DNA from: Salinisphaera dokdonensis
GTDB lineage: Bacteria > Pseudomonadota > Gammaproteobacteria > Nevskiales > Salinisphaeraceae
DNA: 64,000 nucleotides
Direction: 5' to 3'
NCBI RefSeq assembly: GCF_040361215.1
Contig: NZ_APND01000003.1
Coordinates: forward strand, 1 to 64,000
The notes beneath the pieces were generated by a model. It was not told where the DNA came from. It made no database searches and saw only the letters and a program-made list of their open reading frames with translations. This document shows positions 25,347-33,818 of the stretch, one piece after another (position 1 is the first letter of the stretch; every line of letters begins with the position of its first letter). Position numbers and translations under genes: made by a program.

Positions 25347-26461
25347 GCACGAACGCCACCAACGCGCCGTCCACGTTGTCCGAATGGCTGGTCTACTGGC
25401 GTATCGATCTGCAGCTGCTTGTCGCCCTGGCCTGCTGTGCCGCATTGGGCCTGTTCGTGCTCTACAGCGCCTCCGGCCAGTCCAGCACGGTCGTAATCAA
25501 CCAGAGCATCCGGCTGGGCATCGGCCTGTTGGGCATGTTGCTCGTTGCCCAGATACCGCCGGAATGGTTCCGGGTGGCCGCGCCCTGGGTCTTCGGCTTT
25601 GGCGTCTTCCTGCTCGTGCTCGTGGTCGTGCTCGGCGACACCGCCATGGGCGCGCGGCGCTGGCTAGATCTCGGCGTCGTGCGCTTCCAGCCGTCAGAAC
25701 TGATGAAGCTGGCCGCGCCGTTGGCCGTTGCAGCTTATTTCCGTGATCGCAGCCTGCCGCCGAACCTGCGCGATATCGGCGTCGGCGCGCTGCTCATCGC
25801 GGTACCCGTTCTGCTCGTCGCCGACCAGCCGGACCTCGGCACGGCACTGCTGATCGCCGCCGCCGGCAGCTTCGCGCTGTACTTCGCCGGCCTGCGCTGG
25901 CGCATCATCCTGCTGCTGATAATCGCGGCGGCCGCCGCGGCTCCGGCGCTGTGGTTCAACATGCACGAGTACCAGCAGGAACGCGTGCTCACGTTCCTGA
26001 ACCCGGCGCGCGATCCGACGGGGGCGGGCTATCACATCTCCCAATCCAAGATCGCGATCGGCTCCGGTGGCTTGTTCGGCAAGGGCTGGCTCAACGGCAG
26101 CCAGGCCCATCTGAACTTCCTGCCGGAATCGGATACCGATTTCGTGTTCGCCGTATTCGCCGAGGAAACCGGCCTGTTCGGCGTCATGGCGCTGCTCGGG
26201 CTGTACTGCTTCATCGTCGGCCGCGGCCTGTATATCGCAATGAAGAGCCAGGACACCTTCCAGCGCCTGACGGCTGGCAGCCTGAGCCTGACCTTTTTCA
26301 TCTATGTGTTCGTGAATATCGGCATGGTCGCCGGGCTGTTGCCCGTGGTCGGCGTGCCGCTGCCGCTGATCAGCTATGGCGGCACCTCCATGGTGATCCT
26401 GCTGATCTCTTTCGGCATCCTCATGTCTATCCATACCCACCGGAAACTGCTCGCCACATGA
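25343..26461 (+). CDS. rodA: Peptidoglycan glycosyltransferase RodA (SEDS family)
   Basis: RodA polymerises glycan strands from lipid II as partner of PBP2. The 372-residue polytopic protein shows SEDS motifs: VLGDTAMGARRWLDLGVVRFQPSELMKLA, VADQPDLGTALL and the C-terminal PVVGVPLPLISYGGTSM loop. About ten membrane segments are visible. It overlaps mrdA upstream and mltB downstream (ATGA at both ends), so the wall polymerase and a lytic transglycosylase are made together. Confidence 0.97.
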   Translation: MSTNATNAPSTLSEWLVYWRIDLQLLVALACCAALGLFVLYSASGQSSTVVINQSIRLGIGLLGMLLVAQIPPEWFRVAAPWVFGFGVFLLVLVVVLGDTAMGARRWLDLGVVRFQPSELMKLAAPLAVAAYFRDRSLPPNLRDIGVGALLIAVPVLLVADQPDLGTALLIAAAGSFALYFAGLRWRIILLLIIAAAAAAPALWFNMHEYQQERVLTFLNPARDPTGAGYHISQSKIAIGSGGLFGKGWLNGSQAHLNFLPESDTDFVFAVFAEETGLFGVMALLGLYCFIVGRGLYIAMKSQDTFQRLTAGSLSLTFFIYVFVNIGMVAGLLPVVGVPLPLISYGGTSMVILLISFGILMSIHTHRKLLAT

Positions 26462-27468
26462 CACGATCGACTCTTCTGCTCGCGCTGGGTCTGGCCTGCG
26501 CGCCCCTGATCGCCCCGGCAGCGACCGGCAACTACGCTCAGCGCCCCGAAGGCAAAGCGCTGCTGGAACGGCTCGAGAAATCCGACGGTGTGGATATCGA
26601 AGCCGCGCGCGCCCTGCTCGAGGACGCGAAATACCAGCCCAAGATCGTGGCCACGATGCGCAAGCCAGCCGAGCGCACGCTGACCTGGAAGGATTACCGC
26701 CCGATCTTCCTGCAGCCCGAGCGCGCCGAGAAAGGCGCGGCCTATATCGAAAAGCACCGCGAGCTGTTCGAACAGGCCGAGGACGAGTACGGCGTGCCGG
26801 CCAATATCATCGCCGCTATTGTGGGTGTCGAGACCAAATACGGCGCATTCATCGGCCGCGACCGCGTGCTCGATGCGCTGGCCACGCTGGGGTTCGATTA
26901 TCCGGAACGTTCCGCCTATTTCATGCGCGAGCTCGAAGGCTTCATCGAACTATGCGTGGAAGAGGATCTCGCCTGCGATCGCGAGATCGGCTCCTATGCG
27001 GGCGCCATGGGCCTGCCGCAGTTCATGCCGTCGAGCTACCGCGCCTATGCGGTGGACGGCAATGACAACGGCAAGCGCGACCTGTGGGAAGAGCCGGCCG
27101 ACATCATCCACTCCGTCGCCAACTACCTGGCCGAGCACGGCTGGCAGCGCGATGCGCGCGTCGCCCTGCCCGCGTGGATCGGGGATAGCGACAACCTCGA
27201 CGAAATCGAGCGCAGCAAGCGCAAGGGCGCCTACCGATGGGACGCCCTGCGCAAACTCGGCGTGCGCGTCGACGACGAGCCACCGGCCGATGCCGATGTC
27301 GGCCTGCTCCAGTTCGAAGGCGCCCACGGCACGGAATACTGGCTCGGCCTGAACAACTTCTTCGTGATCACCACCTACAACCACAGCCCGCTGTACGCGA
27401 TGGCCGTGTACCAACTGGGTCAGGAAATCGCCCTGGCACGCCAGACTAGCGGCGAGGACAAGCCGTGA
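26458..27468 (+). CDS. mltB: Lytic murein transglycosylase B
   Basis: MltB cleaves glycan strands with formation of anhydro-muropeptides. The 336-residue protein starts with a signal peptide (MTRSTLLLALGLACAPLIAPAA). No lipobox cysteine is placed as in E. coli MltB, so it may be soluble in the periplasm. The catalytic glutamate is E125 in GVETKYG, followed by the substrate-site segments SYAGAMGLPQFMPSSYR and the DGNDNGKRDLW calcium-loop-like motif. The ATG at 26458 overlaps the rodA stop; the frame is open far upstream inside rodA, but only as an overlap. Confidence 0.95.
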   Translation: MTRSTLLLALGLACAPLIAPAATGNYAQRPEGKALLERLEKSDGVDIEAARALLEDAKYQPKIVATMRKPAERTLTWKDYRPIFLQPERAEKGAAYIEKHRELFEQAEDEYGVPANIIAAIVGVETKYGAFIGRDRVLDALATLGFDYPERSAYFMRELEGFIELCVEEDLACDREIGSYAGAMGLPQFMPSSYRAYAVDGNDNGKRDLWEEPADIIHSVANYLAEHGWQRDARVALPAWIGDSDNLDEIERSKRKGAYRWDALRKLGVRVDDEPPADADVGLLQFEGAHGTEYWLGLNNFFVITTYNHSPLYAMAVYQLGQEIALARQTSGEDKP

Positions 27469-28472
27469 TTGGCTGGCGCCTGCCGGTGCTGCTGGGCGGC
27501 GCCGCGCTGCTGATCGCGGGCTGCGCCAGCCAGCCTCGCTCGCCGGCCAGCAGCGGTGGCAGTGCGCCGTCGCCGCAATCCAGCAAGGGTGGCGGCTACT
27601 ACCAGAACGACGGCCCGCCCGACGACGAGAACATCGATCTCGACGCCGTACCCGATGCCGTGCCGCGCGATGAGCCGTTCTCGCGCTACGGCAACCCGGA
27701 CAGTTACGAAGCGCTGGGCAAGACCTACTACGTGCTCGACAGCGCAGCCGGCTTCACCCAGACCGGACGCGCCAGCTGGTACGGCAAGCAGTTCCACGGT
27801 CGCCGCACATCGAGCGGCGAGCCGTACAACATGTTCAAGATGACGGCCGCCCACAAACGGCTGCCGGTGCCCAGCTATGTGCGCGTGACGAATCTCGACA
27901 ACGGCAAACAGGTCATTGTGCGCGTCAACGACCGCGGCCCGTTCCACGACGGCCGGATCATCGACCTGTCTTATGTCGCCGCGCGACGCCTTGATGTCGT
28001 GGCCCACGGCAGCGTGCCGGTACGTATCGAAACCGTCACGCCGGCGACGATCCGTGCCGAGAAGCGCCAGCAACAATCCAACGCTCGCGCGTCGACCCCA
28101 CGCCCGCCGCAGCAGGCACGACGGACACAGACGACAACAGCCGCCCCAGCCGCTCCTGCGCCTTCAACGCGCGCGCAGACGAATTCGAATCGCGGACGCG
28201 CGATTCCGGTTGCCAACCGCACGGCTACGCCCAATGCCGGCGGGGACGGCTATTATCTGCAAAGCGGTGCCTTCGGCGAGCGCGACAACGCGCAGCGTCT
28301 CAAACAGAAACTTGGCAACGCCGGTTTCGGACGCGTATCAGTCGTGCCACCGAGGAGCAGCGCCGGCCTGTATCGCGTCAGGCTCGGCCCGTTCGACGAC
28401 GAACGCAGCCGTGCGCTCAACCGCCAGATCCTCGTCGAACAGGGTTTTTCCGCCCGCAACGTCGATCGTTAG
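27465..28472 (+). CDS. rlpA: RlpA-family septal/lytic lipoprotein with SPOR domain
   Basis: RlpA proteins are outer-membrane lipoproteins that, in Pseudomonas, cleave glycan strands lacking stem peptides. The 335-residue product has a lipobox (LLIAGC, Cys19), a Ser/Gly/Pro linker, the double-psi beta-barrel domain (about 95-185: GRASWYGKQFHGRRTSSGEPYN ... VRVNDRGPFHDGRIIDLS), a low-complexity Gln/Ala/Pro/Thr linker and a C-terminal SPOR domain (about 260-335, YYLQSGAFGERDNA) that binds denuded glycan. The start is GTG, overlapping the mltB stop (GTGA). Confidence 0.95.
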   Translation: MIGWRLPVLLGGAALLIAGCASQPRSPASSGGSAPSPQSSKGGGYYQNDGPPDDENIDLDAVPDAVPRDEPFSRYGNPDSYEALGKTYYVLDSAAGFTQTGRASWYGKQFHGRRTSSGEPYNMFKMTAAHKRLPVPSYVRVTNLDNGKQVIVRVNDRGPFHDGRIIDLSYVAARRLDVVAHGSVPVRIETVTPATIRAEKRQQQSNARASTPRPPQQARRTQTTTAAPAAPAPSTRAQTNSNRGRAIPVANRTATPNAGGDGYYLQSGAFGERDNAQRLKQKLGNAGFGRVSVVPPRSSAGLYRVRLGPFDDERSRALNRQILVEQGFSARNVDR

Positions 28473-28492
28473 CCCACACGGGCCCGAAGCGC

Positions 28493-28498
28493 TAAACT
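28493..28498 (+). promoter_or_regulatory. Possible -10 element of dacA
   Basis: TAAACT (4-5 of 6 to TATAAT) lies 50 nt upstream of the dacA ATG, just after the rlpA stop. No clear -35 is present. It would give dacA a promoter separate from the rlpA transcript. Confidence 0.3.
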
Positions 28499-28549
28499 GC
28501 CGCGCAACCGGGGTCGCCATCAATTTGTCCCGTCAAAGAGCCGAAGTCG

Positions 28550-29695
28550 ATGATCCACGCTAAACGCCTGCTTTATATCGCATTCCTTCTCGTGGTTAGT
28601 GCGAGCGCGTTCGCGAAGCCGCTGCCAATTCCCGAGCCGCCGAGTCTTGATGCGCGCAGCTATATCCTGATGGATTTCGACTCCGGACAGATTCTTGCCG
28701 CCAAGAATCCGGAAAAGCGGGTCGAGCCCGCCAGCATCACCAAGCTGATGACGACCTATATCGTTTTCGACGAGCTGTCCAAGGGCAATATCTCGCCGGA
28801 CGACAAGGTCACGATCAGCGAAAAAGCCTGGCGCATGGGCGGCTCGAAGATGTTCATCGAGGTCGGCACGCAAGTGTCGGTCGACGACCTGCTGCACGGC
28901 ATGGTTACGGCCTCGGGCAACGACGCGACCGTCGCGCTCGCCGAGTATGTCGCCGGCACCGAATCCACGTTTGCCGACTACATGAACCAGTACGGGCGCG
29001 AGATCGGCCTGGAAGACAGCCATTTCGTGGATGCCAGCGGCTGGCCGCATGAAAATCACTACATGTCGGCCCACGACATTGCCCGCCTGCTGTCGGCCGT
29101 CATTCGTGATTTCCCCGATCTGTACGCGCAGTACTTCAACGAAAAGAAGTTCACCTACAACGGCATCGAGCAGTACAACCGCAACTCGCTGCTCTGGTCC
29201 GACGAAAGCGTGGACGGCGGCAAGACCGGGCATACCGAATCGGCCGGTTACTGCCTGTCGGCCTCGGCGAAGCGCGACGGCATGCGCACCGTCGCGGTGG
29301 TCACCGGCACCGTGTCGAACAATGCGCGCAAGTCGCAGACTCAGGCCCTGCTGAACTACGGCTTCCGTTTCTTCGAGACTGGCCGCCTGTTCGACGAGGG
29401 CAAGGAAATCTCCGAAGTCCGTGTCTGGAAGGGTGACGACACCATGCTGCCGGTCGTCGCCAAGGGCGCGGTCGATGTGTCCTTCCCGCGCGGACAGCGC
29501 GATACGCTGACGACCAGCGCCGAGCTACCCTCGCAGCTGCTCGCGCCGATCAAGAAAGGCGAGCGCCTGGGCACGCTGGAGGTCAAGTACGACAGCGAAG
29601 TGCTGGCGCAGGTGCCGCTCTATGCCGGCAAGGATATCGAGCGCGGCGGCATTTTCCGCCAGCTCACCGACGAAGTCATGATGATGTTCGAATGA
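28550..29695 (+). CDS. dacA: D-alanyl-D-alanine carboxypeptidase (PBP5/6 family)
   Basis: DacA trims the terminal D-Ala from pentapeptide stems. The 381-residue precursor has a signal peptide (to SAFA, about residue 23), and the serine-peptidase motifs S62-I-T-K, S122-G-N and K225-T-G. A C-terminal beta domain follows, ending in an amphipathic anchor (IFRQLTDEVMMMFE). It follows rlpA after 77 nt. Downstream lies a D-amino acid aminotransferase, beyond a perfect intercistronic hairpin. Confidence 0.96.
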   Translation: MIHAKRLLYIAFLLVVSASAFAKPLPIPEPPSLDARSYILMDFDSGQILAAKNPEKRVEPASITKLMTTYIVFDELSKGNISPDDKVTISEKAWRMGGSKMFIEVGTQVSVDDLLHGMVTASGNDATVALAEYVAGTESTFADYMNQYGREIGLEDSHFVDASGWPHENHYMSAHDIARLLSAVIRDFPDLYAQYFNEKKFTYNGIEQYNRNSLLWSDESVDGGKTGHTESAGYCLSASAKRDGMRTVAVVTGTVSNNARKSQTQALLNYGFRFFETGRLFDEGKEISEVRVWKGDDTMLPVVAKGAVDVSFPRGQRDTLTTSAELPSQLLAPIKKGERLGTLEVKYDSEVLAQVPLYAGKDIERGGIFRQLTDEVMMMFE

Positions 29696-29703
29696 TCGCG
29701 CGC

Positions 29704-29729
29704 GGCCACGGCCGATAGCGGCCGTGGCC
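29704..29729 (+). terminator. Intercistronic hairpin between dacA and the aminotransferase gene
   Basis: GGCCACGGCC-GATAGC-GGCCGTGGCC is a perfect 10-bp stem with a 6-nt loop, 8 nt after the dacA stop, without a T run. It could be a partial terminator or an mRNA-stability element that sets the ratio of dacA to downstream genes. Confidence 0.5.
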
Positions 29730-29767
29730 CGTGATCCGACCCTGGAATCCACGACCGCGAGCGCCCT

Positions 29768-30613
29768 ATGTCCACCGCCTTTCTCAACGGCGAGTTCCTC
29801 GCCCTCGAAGACGCCAAGGTTTCCGTACTCGATCGCGGCTTCCTGTTCTCGGACAGCGTCTACGAAGTCATCCCTTACTACGACGGCCGCGGCTTCGGCC
29901 TGGACGCCCATCTGCAAAGGCTGGCCCGAAGCCTGGACATGCTAGGCATCGCCCACCCCTGCGACATGGACGGCTGGCGGCGTATTCTCGCCGAACTCGT
30001 CGAGGCGAATGGCGGCGGCGACCTCGCGGTTTACCTGCAGATCACCCGCGGCGTGCCCGAGCGACGCGATCATCGTATTACGCACGATCTCACGCCCACG
30101 GTGGTCGCCTTTTGCCAGGATCGTCCGCCCCACGACCCGGCTGCGCTCACCGACGGCATCGCCGCTGTCACCCAGGAAGACACGCGCTGGCACTACTGCA
30201 CGATCAAGTCGACGTCGCTGCTGGCCAACGTGCTGGCCGCTGACGCCGCCCGTGCCCAGGGCGCGAACGAGGCCATCATGGTGCGCGACGGCGCCGTGCT
30301 CGAGGGCACGTCGTCGAACGTGTTCGCGGTGATCGATGGTCAGCTGGTCACGCCGGCGCTACGCGACACCATCCTGCCGGGCATCACCCGCGGCGTGGTG
30401 CTCGATCTGGCCGCCCGTGACGGCGTCGATCATGCCGAGCCCGAGACGCTTACGCTCGACGCTCTGCGCGGCGCGAGCGAGATCTGGGTCACCTCCTCGA
30501 TCCGCGAGATCTTTCCGGTCACGCGGCTGGACGGTGCGCCGGTGGGCGACGGCAAGCCCGGCCCGGTCTGGACGCAGATGCAGGAACGGTTGCAAGCTAT
30601 GACCGATGAGTGA
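29768..30613 (+). CDS. D-amino acid aminotransferase (class IV PLP enzyme)
   Basis: This PLP enzyme interconverts D-amino acids and 2-oxoacids, typically D-Ala and D-Glu. The 281-residue length, the N-terminal FLNGEFLALEDAKVSVLDRGFLFSD, the PLP lysine in CTIKSTSLLANVLA and the EGTSSNVFAVIDGQLVTP segment identify the branched-chain/D-amino-acid class IV fold. The D-specific call follows the similarity to Dat-like proteins in dacA-dat-ybeD-lipB clusters, so branched-chain or 4-amino-4-deoxychorismate chemistry is not fully excluded. Its stop overlaps the ybeD start by 8 nt. Confidence 0.85.
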   Translation: MSTAFLNGEFLALEDAKVSVLDRGFLFSDSVYEVIPYYDGRGFGLDAHLQRLARSLDMLGIAHPCDMDGWRRILAELVEANGGGDLAVYLQITRGVPERRDHRITHDLTPTVVAFCQDRPPHDPAALTDGIAAVTQEDTRWHYCTIKSTSLLANVLAADAARAQGANEAIMVRDGAVLEGTSSNVFAVIDGQLVTPALRDTILPGITRGVVLDLAARDGVDHAEPETLTLDALRGASEIWVTSSIREIFPVTRLDGAPVGDGKPGPVWTQMQERLQAMTDE

Positions 30614-30875
30614 TGAACGCGAAACCCTGCTCGAATTCCCCTGCCGCTTTCCAATCAAGGCTTTCGGCAAGGATGAAGATGATTTTCAGGAGCGGGTCTA
30701 CAAGCTGATCAAGGCGCATGTGCCGGAACTGGAACGCTCGGATCTGTCCATGCGCAACAGCAGTGGCGGGAAATACGCGGCCGTGACCGCCGACATCATG
30801 GCCCAGAGCCAGGACCAGCTCGATGCGATCTATAACGATCTCACCGACAGCGGCACCGTCCTGATGTCGCTGTAG
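30606..30875 (+). CDS. ybeD: YbeD family protein (DUF493)
   Basis: The 89-residue protein matches the YbeD/DUF493 family of small alpha/beta (ACT-like) proteins with unknown, possibly lipoate-related regulatory, function. Characteristic segments are LLEFPCRFPIKAFG at the start and SGKYAAVTADI with LYNDLT-like YNDLTDSGTVLMSL at the end. It overlaps the aminotransferase gene and lies 3 nt before lipB, the conserved dacA-ybeD-lipB order of enterics with dat inserted. Confidence 0.92.
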   Translation: MSDERETLLEFPCRFPIKAFGKDEDDFQERVYKLIKAHVPELERSDLSMRNSSGGKYAAVTADIMAQSQDQLDAIYNDLTDSGTVLMSL

Positions 30876-30878
30876 CGC

Positions 30879-31535
30879 ATGCCGCGGCCCACCATCGATA
30901 TACGCCGTTTCGGCTGGCAGCCGCAACCGTATCGCCCCATCTGGCAGGCCATGCAGGACTTCGCCGACACGCGCGATGCGGACACGCCGGACGCATTCTG
31001 GCTGCTCAACCACGAACCGGTGTTCACCCAGGGCAAGAACGGCCGTGCCGAGCATATCCTCGCGCCCGGCGACATTCCGGTCGTACCGATCGACCGCGGC
31101 GGCCAGATCACCTATCACGGGCCCGGCCAGATCATGGCCTACGTGATGGTCGATCTGCGCCGGCTGGGCATCGGCATCCGCAGCCTCGTAAGCGCGCTGG
31201 AGGACGCCATGGTCGGCACCCTCGCCGGTTACGGCATCGAGGCCTATGCCAAACCGGACGCCCCGGGCGTGTATGTAGACGAAGCCAAGATCGGCTCCAT
31301 CGGCCTGCGTGTACGGCGCGGCACCAGCTATCACGGCCTGGCGCTGAACGTGGACATGGACCTGGAGCCCTTCCAGCGTATTGATCCCTGCGGCTATCAC
31401 GGCCTGGCGATGACCCAGGTAGCCAATCTCGGCGGCCCGCGCTCGCTGGATACGGTCGCCGATGATCTGAGCACGCATCTGTGTCGTACATTGAAGGTCG
31501 ATGCCATGCACCACATGAGTGCCACCCCCATCTGA
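30879..31535 (+). CDS. lipB: Octanoyl-[ACP]:protein N-octanoyltransferase
   Basis: LipB moves octanoyl groups from ACP to lipoyl domains of 2-oxoacid dehydrogenases. The 218-residue protein has the family motifs RGGQITYHGPGQIMAYVMVDL, the catalytic lysine K137 in EAKIGSIGLRV and the acyl-accepting cysteine C171 in DPCGYHGL. lipA, usually the next gene, is not found in the window; mlaF follows instead. Confidence 0.97.
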   Translation: MPRPTIDIRRFGWQPQPYRPIWQAMQDFADTRDADTPDAFWLLNHEPVFTQGKNGRAEHILAPGDIPVVPIDRGGQITYHGPGQIMAYVMVDLRRLGIGIRSLVSALEDAMVGTLAGYGIEAYAKPDAPGVYVDEAKIGSIGLRVRRGTSYHGLALNVDMDLEPFQRIDPCGYHGLAMTQVANLGGPRSLDTVADDLSTHLCRTLKVDAMHHMSATPI

Positions 31536-31569
31536 TAGGCTTGCGCGCAAGTTAAGTGCGTAATCTTGA

Positions 31570-32415
31570 ATGACTCCGGATCCCGAAACCTTGAACCAGC
31601 GCCCGCAAGCGCCCGACAACCTCGTCGAGGTTCGCGGCGTGCATTTCACCCTCGGCGAACGCGTGATCTACAAGGCTGTGGATCTCGATATCGCGCGTGG
31701 AAGAATCACCGCGATCATGGGCCCCAGCGGCACCGGCAAGACCACCCTGCTGCGCCTGATCAGCGGCCAGTGGCGCCCCGGCAAGGGCACGGTGCATTTC
31801 GACGGCGCACATGTCGCCAAGCTGTCGCAGAACGACCTGTTCGAGCAGCGCAAGCGCATGGGCATGCTGTTCCAGTCCGGCGCGCTGCTTACCGACCTAT
31901 CGGTATTCGATAACGTCGCCTTTCCGTTGCGAGAGCACACCAAGCTGCCCGAGCCGCTGATCCGCGATATCGTGCTGATGAAGCTCGAGGCCGTGGGGCT
32001 GCGCGGCGCGCGTGCGCTCTACCCGGCACAGCTGTCGGGCGGCATGGCGCGGCGCGTGGCGCTGGCGCGGGCAATCGCGCTCGATCCGGAAATGATCATG
32101 TACGACGAGCCCTTCGCCGGCCAGGATCCGATTTCCATGGGCGTACTGTTGCGGCTCATCCGCCGGCTGAACGATGTGCTCGGCCTGACCTCCATCGTCG
32201 TATCGCACGATGTGAAGGAAACGCTGGGCATTGCCGATTACGTGTATGTGATCTCGGACGGCGAAGTGATCGACCACGGCACGCCGGAACAGATTCGCGA
32301 TTCCTCTTCCAAATGGGTGCAGCAGTTCATCCATGCCGAAGCCGACGGCCCGGTGCCCTTCCATTACCAGGGCGCGCCCTATGCCGACGACCTGCTCAAC
32401 GGGAGCCGCCGATGA
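31570..32415 (+). CDS. mlaF: Phospholipid-transport ABC ATPase MlaF
   Basis: MlaF drives the MlaFEDB complex that moves phospholipids between outer and inner membranes. The 281-residue ATPase has Walker A (GPSGTGKTT), the Q-loop LFQSGALLTDLSVFDN, the signature LSGGMARRVALARA and Walker B MIMYDEPFAGQDP. The C-terminal extension (about 255-281, PFHYQGAPYADDLL) resembles the MlaF dimer-handshake tail. It starts the mlaFEDCB operon; the stop overlaps the mlaE ATG (ATGA). Confidence 0.96.
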   Translation: MTPDPETLNQRPQAPDNLVEVRGVHFTLGERVIYKAVDLDIARGRITAIMGPSGTGKTTLLRLISGQWRPGKGTVHFDGAHVAKLSQNDLFEQRKRMGMLFQSGALLTDLSVFDNVAFPLREHTKLPEPLIRDIVLMKLEAVGLRGARALYPAQLSGGMARRVALARAIALDPEMIMYDEPFAGQDPISMGVLLRLIRRLNDVLGLTSIVVSHDVKETLGIADYVYVISDGEVIDHGTPEQIRDSSSKWVQQFIHAEADGPVPFHYQGAPYADDLLNGSRR

Positions 32416-33197
32416 CCACACTGCAGCGCGGCTTCAACAGCGCCACCGGCTGGATGGCGGACCTTGGCCGCGGCGCCATGTTCCTGCTGCGTATCATCAT
32501 GAGCCTGCCGGGCCTCGTCCTGAAGCCGCGCCTGCTCATCGAACAGATCTATTCCGTCGGCGTGCTGTCGCTGGTGATCGTGGTCGTAGCCGGTGTATTC
32601 GTCGGCATGGTGCTCGCTTTGTCCGGCTATCGGCTGCTCGTGGGCTTCGGCGCTGAAGAAGCGTTGGGTACGTCGGTGGCACTTGTCGTGGTCCGTGAAC
32701 TCGGCCCCGTGGTCACCGGGCTGCTGTTCGCCGGCCGTGCCGGCAGCGCGCTCGCCGCCGAGATCGGCCTGATGAAGGCCACCGACCAGCTCTCCGGCAT
32801 GGAGATGATGGCGGTGGACCCGGTCAAGCGCATCGTCGCGCCGCGTTTTCTCGCCGGCGTGATCGCCCTGCCGCTACTGACGTCCATCTTCTGCGTGATG
32901 GCGATTGGTGCGGGTGGCGGCTATTTCGTCGGCGTCGACATGCTCGGCGTGGATGCCGGCTCCTACTGGTCCGGCATTCAGTCCAACGTCGATTTCGGCG
33001 AAGACATCATCAACATCTTCCTCAAGAGCGGCGTGTTCGGCGCGATCATCACCTGGGTCGCGGTGTATCAGGGCTACCACGCGCCGCCCACGTCCGAAGG
33101 CGTGTCGCGCGCGACGACCAATACTGTCGTGATCGCCTCGCTCGCCATCCTGGGCGCCAATCTCATGCTGACTGCCGTGCTGTTCGGCAGTCACTAG
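32412..33197 (+). CDS. mlaE: Phospholipid-transport permease MlaE
   Basis: MlaE is the membrane permease of the Mla transporter. The 261-residue polytopic protein carries the MlaE signature: GMVLALSGYRLLVGFGAEEALGTSVALVVVRELGPVVTGLLFAGRAGSALAAEIGLMKATDQLSGMEMMAVDP, shown here as successive family segments. The ATG at 32412 overlaps the mlaF stop. The frame is open further upstream but runs inside mlaF. Confidence 0.96.
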   Translation: MTTLQRGFNSATGWMADLGRGAMFLLRIIMSLPGLVLKPRLLIEQIYSVGVLSLVIVVVAGVFVGMVLALSGYRLLVGFGAEEALGTSVALVVVRELGPVVTGLLFAGRAGSALAAEIGLMKATDQLSGMEMMAVDPVKRIVAPRFLAGVIALPLLTSIFCVMAIGAGGGYFVGVDMLGVDAGSYWSGIQSNVDFGEDIINIFLKSGVFGAIITWVAVYQGYHAPPTSEGVSRATTNTVVIASLAILGANLMLTAVLFGSH

Positions 33198-33216
33198 ACG
33201 TAGGTCATCGAAGTTT

Positions 33217-33750
33217 ATGCAATCAAGAGCGGTAGAACTGCTGGTCGGATTCTTCGTCTGTCTCGGCATCGCAGCGATCTTCATCCTCACGATGCGGGTG
33301 AGCAATCTTGCCGATACCAGCGATGTGCAGGGTTATACGGTGGTCGCGGCATTCGACAATATCGGCGGCCTCAAGGTCGGCGCCCCGGTGAACATGGCCG
33401 GGGTACGCATCGGCCGCGTCGCGGATATCACGCTCAACCAGGAAACCTTCCGGGCCGAAGCCAGCCTGCGGGTCAGTGATCAGTACAAACTGCCCAAGGA
33501 TTCGGACGCCGCGGTACTCACGTCCGGCCTGCTTGGCGAGCAGTATGTCGGCATCGGGCCCGGCGGTTCGCTCAAGGACATGCAGGACGGCGACGAATTC
33601 ATCATCACGCAGAGCGCGGTCGTGCTCGAAAACCTCATCGGCCAGTTCATGACCAGCATGGGCGCCGGCGGCGGCCCTGGCGGTGATTCGGGGGGCAATT
33701 CCGGCGGTGGCTCGGGTAGCGGCGGACTGCCGGCACCGGCCGACCTGTAG
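33217..33750 (+). CDS. mlaD: Mla substrate-binding protein MlaD (MCE domain)
   Basis: MlaD forms the periplasmic hexameric ring on MlaE. The 177-residue protein has an N-terminal membrane helix (about 7-25), one MCE domain (about 38-117: GYTVVAAFDNIGGLKVGAPVNMAGVRIG ... LTSGLLGEQYVGIGPGG) and a helix region NLIGQFMTSM. The last 30 residues are a Gly/Ser/Asn run followed by LPAPADL, a disordered tail I would not expect from the core family. It lies 19 nt after mlaE. Confidence 0.95.
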   Translation: MQSRAVELLVGFFVCLGIAAIFILTMRVSNLADTSDVQGYTVVAAFDNIGGLKVGAPVNMAGVRIGRVADITLNQETFRAEASLRVSDQYKLPKDSDAAVLTSGLLGEQYVGIGPGGSLKDMQDGDEFIITQSAVVLENLIGQFMTSMGAGGGPGGDSGGNSGGGSGSGGLPAPADL

Positions 33751-33818
33751 TTCAGGATCAATTCATCGCTGCAGCTCGATACTGCAGACCAGTGAACCCC
33801 ATCACGCGAGGACATTCG

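Noticed and set aside
33792..33818. Upstream GTG start for mlaC
   Set aside because: It would place nine extra residues before the signal peptide, whereas the ATG at 33819 has GAGGA at the right distance.
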